Source: Blattabacterium cuenoti (GTDB lineage: Bacteria > Bacteroidota > Bacteroidia > Flavobacteriales > Blattabacteriaceae). From it: DNA of 64,000 bases. Below the pieces are notes generated by a model, which was not told the origin of the DNA, searched no databases, and saw only the letters and a program-made list of their open reading frames with translations. This document shows positions 45,972 through 54,120 of this stretch, in pieces (the stretch's first letter is position 1; each line of letters starts with the position of its first letter). The stretch is taken from contig NZ_CP059220.1 in assembly GCF_014252435.1 (NCBI RefSeq), positions 186,001 through 250,000 of the forward strand, in the 5' to 3' direction. The translations under genes and the position numbers were made by a program.

Positions 45972-45989
45972 GATTTATAGTTAATTTTG
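45959..45989 (+). promoter_or_regulatory. Bacteroidetes-type promoter of ychF (TTTG-N19-TAATTTTG)
   Basis: TTTG at 45959-45962 and TAATTTTG at 45982-45989 are separated by exactly 19 bp, the consensus spacing for the Bacteroidetes primary sigma factor. 39 nt before the ychF ATG. This is the best complete promoter match I found. Confidence 0.65.
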
Positions 45990-46028
45990 AATTATTCAAT
46001 TTCTTGAAATTTTTTAAATTAAAATCAA

Positions 46029-47045
46029 ATGAAATGCGGAATTATTGGACTTCCAAATATAGGAAAATCGACATTTTTTAATATTATTTCTAATTCTAAA
46101 GTTCTTTCACAAAATTTTCCATTTTGTACTATAGAACCTAACCATGGAATGGTAATAGTACCGGATACAAGATTAAATCAATTACAAAAAATCCACCATT
46201 CAGAAAAAATTATTCCATCTTTAATCAAGATAGTAGATATAGCAGGATTAGTTAAGGGATCTCATAAAGGAGAAGGATTGGGTAATAAATTTTTATCTCA
46301 TATCAGAGAAACAAATGTTATTATTCATATGATTCGTTTTTTTCATGATAAAAGTATCACTCATGTCGAAAATTCGATAGATCCTATTAGAGATAAAGAA
46401 ATTATTGATATGGAATTACAATTAAAAGATTTGGAAACGATCGAAAAAAAAATAAAAAAAATTATAAAAAAAAATAAAAACGATCAACGTATAAAAATAT
46501 TAAACAATCTTCTTTCTTTTTTAAAAAAAGGAAAAAATATTAGAATGTATCCATTTCAAGAAATGGAAAAAAAATATGTAAAAAAATTTCAACTATTAAC
46601 TGAAAAACCAGTAATATACATAGCAAATGTAGATGAATTTCAAAACAAAACTTTTTCATATATAAAAAATATGAAAATATTAGTTGAAAAAGAAAAATCA
46701 ATTCTTATTACATTACCTTTGAAAGGTAGAAAAAACATATCACATAATATACAAAAATTCATCCAAAAAACTCATCATTTATTATCATTACAAAATTTTT
46801 TTACCGTAGGTAAAAAAGAAATCCGATCTTGGAGCATACCTAATCCATGTACAGCCTATCATGCTTCTTCCGTCATTCATACCGATTTACAAAAAGGTTT
46901 CATCAAAGCAAAAATCATACATTACAATGATTATGTTACATATCAATCAGAAGAAAAAATAAAAAAATTAGGAAAACTACTAATAGTCGGAAAAAATTAT
47001 TTAATACAAGATGGAGACATCATTCATTTTCGATTCAATCAATAA
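46029..47045 (+). CDS. ychF: ribosome-binding ATPase YchF
   Basis: Obg-family P-loop protein that hydrolyses ATP and binds ribosomes. G1 'GLPNIGKSTFFNII' (residues 6-19), G3 'IVDIAGLVKGSHKGEGLGNK', and 'YIANVDE' in place of NKxD. The C-terminal TGS domain has 'SWSIPNPCTAYHASSVIHTD' and 'GKNYLIQDGDIIHFRFN'. 338 aa, about 25 shorter than usual, mainly in the coiled-coil insert. Overlaps the convergent M42 gene by 7 nt. Confidence 0.95.
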   Translation: MKCGIIGLPNIGKSTFFNIISNSKVLSQNFPFCTIEPNHGMVIVPDTRLNQLQKIHHSEKIIPSLIKIVDIAGLVKGSHKGEGLGNKFLSHIRETNVIIHMIRFFHDKSITHVENSIDPIRDKEIIDMELQLKDLETIEKKIKKIIKKNKNDQRIKILNNLLSFLKKGKNIRMYPFQEMEKKYVKKFQLLTEKPVIYIANVDEFQNKTFSYIKNMKILVEKEKSILITLPLKGRKNISHNIQKFIQKTHHLLSLQNFFTVGKKEIRSWSIPNPCTAYHASSVIHTDLQKGFIKAKIIHYNDYVTYQSEEKIKKLGKLLIVGKNYLIQDGDIIHFRFNQ

Positions 47046-48127
47046 AATAATTTGTCATGATGATCATTAATACTTTTTAAAGTTTCAAACATTAATGAAA
47101 TGCCCATTTCTACATCTTTTTTATGAACCATTTCTACCGTAGTATGCATGTATTTAAGTGGAATAGAAATTAACGAAGATAAAACTCCTTTATTGGAATA
47201 TGCAAAAACATCTAAATCTGTTCCTGTATATCTAGACAAAGACAAACGTTGAAATTTAATATTTTGTTCATTAGCTGTATTAATAATTAATTCTCTAATG
47301 TTTTCTTTTATAGATGGAGCGTATCCAATGACAGGACCAGATCCACATTGAATATCTCCTTCTATTTTCTTATCAATCATAGGAGTAGAAGTATGATGTG
47401 TCACATCAGTTACAATAACTATATGAGGTTTGATAGATTGTGCTATCATTTTCGCTCCTTTTAGACCAACCTCTTCTTGTACTGAATTAACTATATACAA
47501 TCCATACTTCAAATTAATGTTATGTTCTACTAATAATTTTGTTACTTCTGCTATAATAAAACCTCCTATTTTATTATCTAAACTTTTGGATACAAAAAAA
47601 TTATGATTCATGATAAAAAAATTATTAGGATAAGTAATGATACATCCTACATGAATTCCTAATTCCCTCACTTCTTTTCTACTTGAAACTCCAACATCTA
47701 CGAATATATTATATACGTTAGGATATTTTTCTTCTGAAGATTTTCTTGTATGAATGGCTGGCCATCCAAAAATTCCTGAGATAGTCTTCCCTGTTTTTGT
47801 ATGAATAATAACTTTTTTAGATGGAGCGATGATATGATCAGAACCTCCATTACGAGATACATATATTAATCCATCTTCTGTAATATAATTTACATACCAT
47901 GATATTTCATCTACATGAGCCTCTATAATTAATTTATATGGAGAATCTGGATTAATAATACCAATAGCTGTTCCATATAAATCTATATCCATTTTTTCTA
48001 CATAATGATTCACATAATCCATCCATATTTTTTGTCCTTCATTTTCATTTCCTGATGGTGAAAAGCTCTGAAGATATTTTTCAACAAATTTTATCGATTC
48101 ATTTTTGATTTTATAACAATTTTTCAT
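47039..48127 (-). CDS. M42-family metallo-aminopeptidase
   Basis: Cytosolic zinc/cobalt aminopeptidase of the tetrahedral (TET/FrvX/YpdE) family. Metal ligands appear in 'IEAHVDEISW' (His, Asp), 'SLDNKIGGF' (Asp), 'VNSVQEEVGLKGAK' (Glu-Glu), 'IVTDVTHH' and 'KYMHTTVEMVHKKDVE' (His). 362 aa. Lies 24 bp downstream of dapF on the same strand. Substrate preference cannot be read from sequence. Confidence 0.92.
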   Translation of the reverse strand: MKNCYKIKNESIKFVEKYLQSFSPSGNENEGQKIWMDYVNHYVEKMDIDLYGTAIGIINPDSPYKLIIEAHVDEISWYVNYITEDGLIYVSRNGGSDHIIAPSKKVIIHTKTGKTISGIFGWPAIHTRKSSEEKYPNVYNIFVDVGVSSRKEVRELGIHVGCIITYPNNFFIMNHNFFVSKSLDNKIGGFIIAEVTKLLVEHNINLKYGLYIVNSVQEEVGLKGAKMIAQSIKPHIVIVTDVTHHTSTPMIDKKIEGDIQCGSGPVIGYAPSIKENIRELIINTANEQNIKFQRLSLSRYTGTDLDVFAYSNKGVLSSLISIPLKYMHTTVEMVHKKDVEMGISLMFETLKSINDHHDKLFY

Positions 48128-48151
48128 ATTATGAAATATAATTTGATATAG

Positions 48152-48961
48152 TTAAACAAAAAAAACACCTTGATATACCATTTGTACTGGTCCAGTTAAA
48201 TAAATATTTTGATATTCATTTTTTTTTTTTTCAAAAGATACCTCTAGCATTCCTCCTAAAGTTTGTACAAAAAATGTTGTACAATGATGACTAATTCTAT
48301 TAGTTTCATATGCAGCTATAACAGAAGCAACTACTCCTGTCCCACATGATAAAGTTTCATTTTCTATTCCTCTTTCATAAGTACGAACTTGTATATAATT
48401 TTTATCTAATATTTTTACAAAATTAACATTTACACCTTTTTTAGAAAAAGGATATTGATATCGAATGCTGCGACCTTTATCATATACATTTATATTATTA
48501 ATATTTTCTAAAAATGTAATATAATGTGGAGATCCTGTATTTAAAAATACATATTTTGGTTGAATGATTATATTTTTTTGATTTAAATCAATCAATTTAA
48601 TGGAAACTATATTTTCATTATCGGTTTTTATATTTCCATAATGATATCCATCCGATGATCGAAAAAATATTGTATGTTTCTCGCATTTTTGGGATTGTTT
48701 ATAGAAAAATATAGAACATCGAGCTCCATTTCCACACATGGTACTTTCTATTCCATCTGAGTTATAATATTTCATGTAAAAATCACTTTTAACATCTTTT
48801 TGAATTAAAATAATTCCATCAGCACCAATTCCAAAATGTCTATCGCATAATTTTTTAAAAAACATTTCATTTTGATCGAATAATTGTAATTCGTTTGTGA
48901 TAGAATTCAAAATGATAAAATCATTTCCGGTTCCATGCAATTTGAAAAAAACTAAATTCAT
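48152..48961 (-). CDS. dapF: diaminopimelate epimerase
   Basis: Converts LL-DAP to meso-DAP for lysine and for MurE. The paired active-site cysteines are in 'STMCGNGARCS' and 'ETLSCGTGVVASV'. 'FFKLHGTGNDFI' opens the protein. I start at the ATG at 48961 (269 aa); the longer frame to 48970 begins with TTG. A TACTTTTG box lies 50 nt upstream. Probably co-transcribed with the M42 peptidase gene. Confidence 0.95.
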   Translation of the reverse strand: MNLVFFKLHGTGNDFIILNSITNELQLFDQNEMFFKKLCDRHFGIGADGIILIQKDVKSDFYMKYYNSDGIESTMCGNGARCSIFFYKQSQKCEKHTIFFRSSDGYHYGNIKTDNENIVSIKLIDLNQKNIIIQPKYVFLNTGSPHYITFLENINNINVYDKGRSIRYQYPFSKKGVNVNFVKILDKNYIQVRTYERGIENETLSCGTGVVASVIAAYETNRISHHCTTFFVQTLGGMLEVSFEKKKNEYQNIYLTGPVQMVYQGVFFV

Positions 48962-49010
48962 AATAAACAAAAACCAAGTTTATCCAATTTAAAATAATAT
49001 CTTGACATAC

Positions 49011-49018
49011 CAAAAGTA
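49011..49018 (-). promoter_or_regulatory. putative -7 box (TACTTTTG) of dapF
   Basis: Minus-strand match to TAnnTTTG, placed back to back with the htrA box on the other strand (14 bp between them). Confidence 0.45.
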
Positions 49019-49032
49019 TCATCTCTATTTTC

Positions 49033-49040
49033 TATATTTG
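49033..49040 (+). promoter_or_regulatory. putative -7 box (TATATTTG) of the DegQ/HtrA gene
   Basis: Matches TAnnTTTG, 33 nt before the ATG at 49074; this supports that start over the in-frame Met at 49002. Confidence 0.5.
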
Positions 49041-49073
49041 TTATATACAAGTGATTTTCTATTTTATGTATAT

Positions 49074-50588
49074 ATGAAGAGAATAGTTTTTTATATTATA
49101 ATCAGCAGTTTGATGAGCTCTATCATCAGTATAGTTGCATACAAAAAATATTCTAAAGAAAACAAATCGAAAATTCCAACTTATGCATTAGAAGAAAATA
49201 AATTAACGTCATCTACCTTAAATTATTCATCATTGGAACATTCTAACATTCCTGATTTTACAAGAGTAGTCAAAAAAACGATCCATACTGTAGTTAATGT
49301 AAAAAATTATTCGGATAAGTATAATGATCAGTTTGATCCATTTGACTTTTTTTTTGGTTTTTCAGAAGATTTTAATAATAACCATCAAAAAATGCAACAA
49401 GAGGAACATCCTGGACTTCATGGATCAGGAGTCATCATATCATCTGATGGATATATTGTAACGAATCATCATGTAATACAAAATGCAGATAAAATTGAAA
49501 TTACTTTGAATAATCAAAGAACTTATGAAGCAAAATTGATCGGTTCAGATCCTAGTACTGATATTTCTTTATTAAAAATAAACGAAAAGAATTTGCCTTT
49601 TATATTTTTTTCAGATTCTAATAAAGTCCAAGTTGGAGAATGGGTCTTAGCTATAGGTAATCCTTTTGATTTGAATTCAACTGTAACAGCAGGAATTATT
49701 AGCGCAAAAAATAGGAGTATTGGTTTATTAAAAGGAGAGCCTCATTCATCTTCTTCAGCTATCGAGTCTTTTTTTCAAACAGATGCTGCAGTAAATCCAG
49801 GAAATAGTGGTGGAGCATTGATCAACACTCAAGGAGAGCTTATTGGAATTAACACCGCTATATCATCAGATTCGGGAAATTTTATAGGATATAGTTTTGC
49901 TGCACCTTCTAATTTGGTATCTAAAGTCATTCAAGATATTCAAAAATATGGATCCGTTCAACGTGCTTTTTTAGGTGTTAAAGGAATGGATTTATCTCAT
50001 TCCGAATTTTTACAAGATTTTAATAAAAAAACAAATAAACATATACAAACCCAAAAAGGATTTCTAATTGGAGAAGTATTTGAAAAAAGTGCAGCAGATG
50101 AAGGGGGTCTGATGATGGGAGATGTGATCAAAAAAATAGATGGAAAAATGATAGAAAATGCATCTGATTTATCATTTATTATAGGAATGAAACATCCAGG
50201 AGATCAAATTAACATGGATATTTTACGTGATGAACAAAAAATATCATGCAAAATTACTTTAAAAGATTTGATAGGTAACAAAAAAATTGAACATAAATAT
50301 ACAATCACTCCATCTGAATTATTAGGAGGTTCTTTTGAATCAATTGATTTCGATTCAAAGAGATATTTTAATATTAATTTTGGAATAAAAATTAAAAAAA
50401 TAACAAACGGATTTTTACATGATATGGGTATAGATGAAGGAGATATTATTTTATATATTAATGGAAAAAAAATGGAAAAACCTAAGGATGTAGATCAAGT
50501 TTTAAAACAATATTCAGGAGATGTTATGATCAAATTTATCAAGAAAAATGGTCAACTATATATAGTTGGATTTGAAATCAATCATTAA
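49074..50588 (+). CDS. degQ: DegP/DegQ-type periplasmic serine protease (HtrA family)
   Basis: Envelope protein-quality protease. N-terminal membrane anchor or signal ('VFYIIISSLMSSIISIVAY'). The catalytic triad is His in 'VTNHHVIQNA', Asp in 'SDPSTDISLLKI' and Ser in 'AAVNPGNSGGALI'. Two PDZ domains follow ('GFLIGEVFEKSAADEGGLMM' and 'FLHDMGIDEGDIILYINGKK'). 504 aa from 49074, the start I prefer because of the upstream promoter box. Shares a TTAA stop with the convergent lptF/G gene. Confidence 0.94.
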   Translation: MKRIVFYIIISSLMSSIISIVAYKKYSKENKSKIPTYALEENKLTSSTLNYSSLEHSNIPDFTRVVKKTIHTVVNVKNYSDKYNDQFDPFDFFFGFSEDFNNNHQKMQQEEHPGLHGSGVIISSDGYIVTNHHVIQNADKIEITLNNQRTYEAKLIGSDPSTDISLLKINEKNLPFIFFSDSNKVQVGEWVLAIGNPFDLNSTVTAGIISAKNRSIGLLKGEPHSSSSAIESFFQTDAAVNPGNSGGALINTQGELIGINTAISSDSGNFIGYSFAAPSNLVSKVIQDIQKYGSVQRAFLGVKGMDLSHSEFLQDFNKKTNKHIQTQKGFLIGEVFEKSAADEGGLMMGDVIKKIDGKMIENASDLSFIIGMKHPGDQINMDILRDEQKISCKITLKDLIGNKKIEHKYTITPSELLGGSFESIDFDSKRYFNINFGIKIKKITNGFLHDMGIDEGDIILYINGKKMEKPKDVDQVLKQYSGDVMIKFIKKNGQLYIVGFEINH

Positions 50589-51673
50589 TCTTTGATAAAA
50601 TTTCTGTAACAAAAAAATAACATAGCAATAAATCCAAAAAAAATATTGGGTAACCAAATAGAAATTAAAGAAGAAAGACCATATTTTGTAGATAATATTT
50701 TGGATACTTCTGACAAAAAAATATATACAAAAGAAAAAATAATTCCTATTATAATAGGATAATGTATATTTAATTTTTTTATTGAAGAAATAGATAAACC
50801 AAGAATAGTAAAGATGAAAGTTGAAAAAGGAAGACTTGTTCTTTGATAAAATTCATTCAAATAAATATTTATGTTTTTATCATTTGTTTTTCTATCGATA
50901 AAATTTTTTAAATCATGTATATTCATGGTTTCTGCTATATATTCTTCTGGTAACAATTCATTTGGAGATAATGGAATTTTTACAATTTTATATTTTCCAT
51001 GAGTTAATACGTCTCTTTTTTTTTGAATTCTAGTTTCATAGTAGTCATATAAAGTGTAAGTTTTACTTTTATGATTCCAAAAAATATATTTTGATTTTAT
51101 AATATATGTTAATTTTTTCTTCAAAAATTTTTCATATATGTATTCTATTCCTATATTTTTTTTTTTGAAAAATTTTTGAAGAAAAATATATTCATTTTTG
51201 GAAATTTGATCAATTATATATTGATTATTTTCATATTTATTTTTATATCTTGAACTTAGTAAATATTGGTAATGAAACTCATTTTTTTTTTTATTAGCTA
51301 TAGGTAATAAATAATAATTGATTAATAATGTCATTGTTCCTATGATCATAGATGATATAATATATGGATAAGTAAATCTTTTAAAACTAATTCCACTGGT
51401 CATGATAGCATCAATTTCCAAATTTTTAGTAAGTTTTGATGTAAAAAAAATAACGGATAAAAAAACAGAAATAGGAGAAAAAGTATTAGCTAACCATATA
51501 GACCAAAAAGGATAATATAAAAATAAAGCTTCCTTGATCGTTCCTTTATTTTGTTCTAAACGATGCATCCTTTGTGAGATATCTACAATTATGGATATTG
51601 ATTGCGATGATATCGTAAAAAATAAAAAAGTAATGATCAAATTTTTCATAATATATCGATCTAGAATCTTCAT
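50585..51673 (-). CDS. LptF/LptG-family permease
   Basis: Inner-membrane permease component of the LPS export ABC transporter. 'MKILDRYIMKNLIITFLFF' is the family's N-terminus. Six hydrophobic helices in two sets of three flank a periplasmic domain (about 130-260). 'RTSLPFSTFIFTILGLSISS' is the typical motif before helix 4. 362 aa. One base after tgt. I cannot say whether it is F or G. Confidence 0.88.
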   Translation of the reverse strand: MKILDRYIMKNLIITFLFFTISSQSISIIVDISQRMHRLEQNKGTIKEALFLYYPFWSIWLANTFSPISVFLSVIFFTSKLTKNLEIDAIMTSGISFKRFTYPYIISSMIIGTMTLLINYYLLPIANKKKNEFHYQYLLSSRYKNKYENNQYIIDQISKNEYIFLQKFFKKKNIGIEYIYEKFLKKKLTYIIKSKYIFWNHKSKTYTLYDYYETRIQKKRDVLTHGKYKIVKIPLSPNELLPEEYIAETMNIHDLKNFIDRKTNDKNINIYLNEFYQRTSLPFSTFIFTILGLSISSIKKLNIHYPIIIGIIFSFVYIFLSEVSKILSTKYGLSSLISIWLPNIFFGFIAMLFFCYRNFIKD

Positions 51674-51674
51674 A

Positions 51675-52802
51675 TTATAAACGTTTTGTTAACGATGAAA
51701 TAACGGATCGTTTCCAAGAAACAAAATTATTTTGTAAAATATGATCCCTTGCTTGTTTTACTAAGTTAAAATAAAAATAAAGATTATGTATAGATGCAAC
51801 TTCTTTTCCCAAATTTTCTTTAGAAAGGAAAAGATGTCTTACATAAGATTTGCTATATAATTGATCTACAGGTGATGTTCCTCCTTCGTCTAAACAAGAA
51901 TAGTCATATTTCCATTTTCTATTTTTTATATTGACGATTCCATTCCATGTAAATAACATACCATGACGACCATTTCTTGTAGGTATGACACAATCGAACA
52001 TGTCTATTCCAAGTTCTATATTTTCTAAAATATCTTTTGGGCTTCCAACTCCCATCAAATATCGTGGATTTTTTTTAGGTATTATGTTTGTTAATAAATC
52101 AGTTATACTATATGTTTTTTCTTTTTTTTCACCTATACTTAAACCTCCAATGGCATACCCATCGACTTCTTCTACAAAATTCATTGTTTCTTCTACAGAA
52201 TGTTTCCTTAAATCAGGATAAATACTTCCATGTATAATAGGAAAAAAGTATTGTTTATGATTATATATTTCTGGATTTTTTTTTAAAAAATATATACATT
52301 GTTTTAACCAAAAGAGTGTCCTTTTTAAGGATTGTTTAGTTTCTAAATAACTACATGGAAAAGAAGGACAATCGTCAAAAGACATAATAATGTCACCTCC
52401 AATTATACGTTGTATTTTCATTGATTTGTCTGGAGAAAATAAATGAGAAGATCCATCTAAAATAGATCGAAATATAACTCCATGTTCAGTTACTTTGTTT
52501 AATTTTTTTAGTGAAAAAATTTGATAACCACCACTATCTGTTAATATAGGTTTGTTCCAATTCATAAAAGAATGAATTCCTCCTATTTTTTTTATCACTT
52601 TCATTCCAGGTTGAATAGATAAATGGTAAGCATTTCCTAATATTATTGATATATCACTAAAATTTTGCATAAGTATAGATTTAATATATCCTTTTGAAGC
52701 TATTGGTATAAAAACAGGAGTTTTTATTTTTCCATGATCTGTTTGAATAAGACCTACTCTTGCTTTAGAAAACACATCTGTTTTTATTAAATTGAATTCC
52801 AT
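51675..52802 (-). CDS. tgt: tRNA-guanine transglycosylase
   Basis: Exchanges G34 of GUN-anticodon tRNAs for a deazaguanine base. Active-site Asp residues are in 'LTDSGGYQIFSL' and 'DMFDCVIPTRNGRHG'. 'VDGYAIGGLSIGE' is the substrate pocket. The C-terminal CxCxxC zinc site is absent; the region reads 'DYSCLDEGGTSPVDQLYSKS', although 'SIHNLYFY' remains. 375 aa. The queE gene needed to make its usual substrate is a pseudogene at 10.4-10.9 kb. Confidence 0.94.
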   Translation of the reverse strand: MEFNLIKTDVFSKARVGLIQTDHGKIKTPVFIPIASKGYIKSILMQNFSDISIILGNAYHLSIQPGMKVIKKIGGIHSFMNWNKPILTDSGGYQIFSLKKLNKVTEHGVIFRSILDGSSHLFSPDKSMKIQRIIGGDIIMSFDDCPSFPCSYLETKQSLKRTLFWLKQCIYFLKKNPEIYNHKQYFFPIIHGSIYPDLRKHSVEETMNFVEEVDGYAIGGLSIGEKKEKTYSITDLLTNIIPKKNPRYLMGVGSPKDILENIELGIDMFDCVIPTRNGRHGMLFTWNGIVNIKNRKWKYDYSCLDEGGTSPVDQLYSKSYVRHLFLSKENLGKEVASIHNLYFYFNLVKQARDHILQNNFVSWKRSVISSLTKRL

Positions 52803-52860
52803 GAATATTTTTTTAAAAATTTATACTTATAAGGTATAATTTCGTGTATAAATAAAAAAA

Positions 52861-53760
52861 ATGAAAAATCCATATCATATATCAGTACTTGTAAAAGAAA
52901 GTATAGAAAAATTAATTACCGATAAAAATGGTATATATATAGACGCTACATTTGGAGGAGGAGGCCATTCACATGCTATTTTGAATAGATTAGATCAAAA
53001 AGCGACTTTAATTGCCATGGATCAAGATATAGATGCTGTAAAAAGAAATTTGATTAAAGACAAACGTTTTCATTTATTTCATACGAATTTTATTCATATA
53101 GAGGATATTTTAAAAAAAAAACAAATAGAAAAAGTATCAGGAATATTGGTTGATTTAGGACCATCTTATTTTCAGATAACAAATCCCAAAAGAGGTTTTT
53201 CTAATCAATTAAATTGTATGTTGGATATGAGAATGAATCAAGAATCAAATTATTCAGCGAAACATATTATCAATGAATATTCTAAAAATCAATTAAGCCA
53301 GTTATTTCAAAAATATGGAGAATTTAATAATGCAAAAGAAATAGCAAATAAAATATTAAAAAAAAGAATAAAAAAGGAAATTATCACTACTTTTGATTTA
53401 AAAAATATTTTTTTCATCAAAGGATCTTCAAAAAGTAAAAAAAGATTTTTTGCTAGATTATTTCAATCTATACGAATAGAAGTAAATAATGAAATCAATC
53501 TTTTCCAAGATTTTTTGTTCAAATCGAAGAATATTATTTCACCAGGTGGGCGAATGGCTATTATATCCTATCATTCTATTGAAGATAGAATAGCAAAATT
53601 TTTTTTTAAAAATAGAATGTTTTTTATGAAAAAAAATGATATTAGTCGTTTTTCATTTAAAATGATTCATAAAAAAGTTATTAAACCGAGTGTACCAGAA
53701 ATCAAAAAAAATCCTAGATCTAGAAGCGCTAAATTAAGAGTTGCAGAAAAACAAATTTGA
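52861..53760 (+). CDS. rsmH: 16S rRNA (cytosine1402-N4)-methyltransferase
   Basis: MraW/RsmH. 'YHISVLVKESIEKL' and 'YIDATFGGGGHSHAIL' (SAM loop), 'GILVDLGPSYFQITNPKRGF', 'LDMRMNQ' and 'ISYHSIEDRIAKFFF' match in order, ending with 'KNPRSRSAKLRVAEK'. 299 aa. First gene of the division/cell-wall cluster; mraZ, which usually precedes it, is absent. Confidence 0.96.
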   Translation: MKNPYHISVLVKESIEKLITDKNGIYIDATFGGGGHSHAILNRLDQKATLIAMDQDIDAVKRNLIKDKRFHLFHTNFIHIEDILKKKQIEKVSGILVDLGPSYFQITNPKRGFSNQLNCMLDMRMNQESNYSAKHIINEYSKNQLSQLFQKYGEFNNAKEIANKILKKRIKKEIITTFDLKNIFFIKGSSKSKKRFFARLFQSIRIEVNNEINLFQDFLFKSKNIISPGGRMAIISYHSIEDRIAKFFFKNRMFFMKKNDISRFSFKMIHKKVIKPSVPEIKKNPRSRSAKLRVAEKQI

Positions 53761-53771
53761 AAAGAATAAAA

Positions 53772-54101
53772 ATGAGTATTCAAGATATTTTAAAAGGAAC
53801 ATTTTTGATTCAAAAAAATTCTCATAAAACATGGAATTTTATTATTTTTCTTACCGCATTATCATTAATTAGTATTACTAGTTCACATATAATGGATCGA
53901 AAAATTCGCGAATTTACAAAAATTAGTGAAGAAGTCATCGGATTAAAATCTGAATACGCATATTTACATAGTAAATGCATGAAAATGCAATTGGCATCTT
54001 TTTTACAAAAAAAATTATCTCATAAATTAAAACATTTAGAAGAACCTCCATATGAATTAATTTTGAATGATCAAAAAAGAAATGAAAAAGAAATATCCTA
54101 G
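53772..54101 (+). CDS. ftsL: FtsL-like division protein
   Basis: 109 residues with one transmembrane helix (about 25-44) and a short periplasmic helix. It sits between rsmH and the ftsI gene and matches the Bacteroidetes FtsL-like family ('ILKGTFLIQKNSHKTWNFII', 'IMDRKIREFTKISEEVIGLK', 'SEYAYLHSKCMKMQLAS'). I use the ATG at 53772; a TTG at 53757 overlapping the rsmH stop is possible. Confidence 0.82.
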   Translation: MSIQDILKGTFLIQKNSHKTWNFIIFLTALSLISITSSHIMDRKIREFTKISEEVIGLKSEYAYLHSKCMKMQLASFLQKKLSHKLKHLEEPPYELILNDQKRNEKEIS

Positions 54102-54120
54102 AAAAATAGGTAATATAGAA

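Noticed and set aside
52803-52860. Short inverted repeat (TTATAC/GTATAA) upstream of tgt read as a third leader terminator
   Set aside because: The stem is only six A/T-rich pairs with a weak T stretch, which is expected by chance in such AT-rich DNA.
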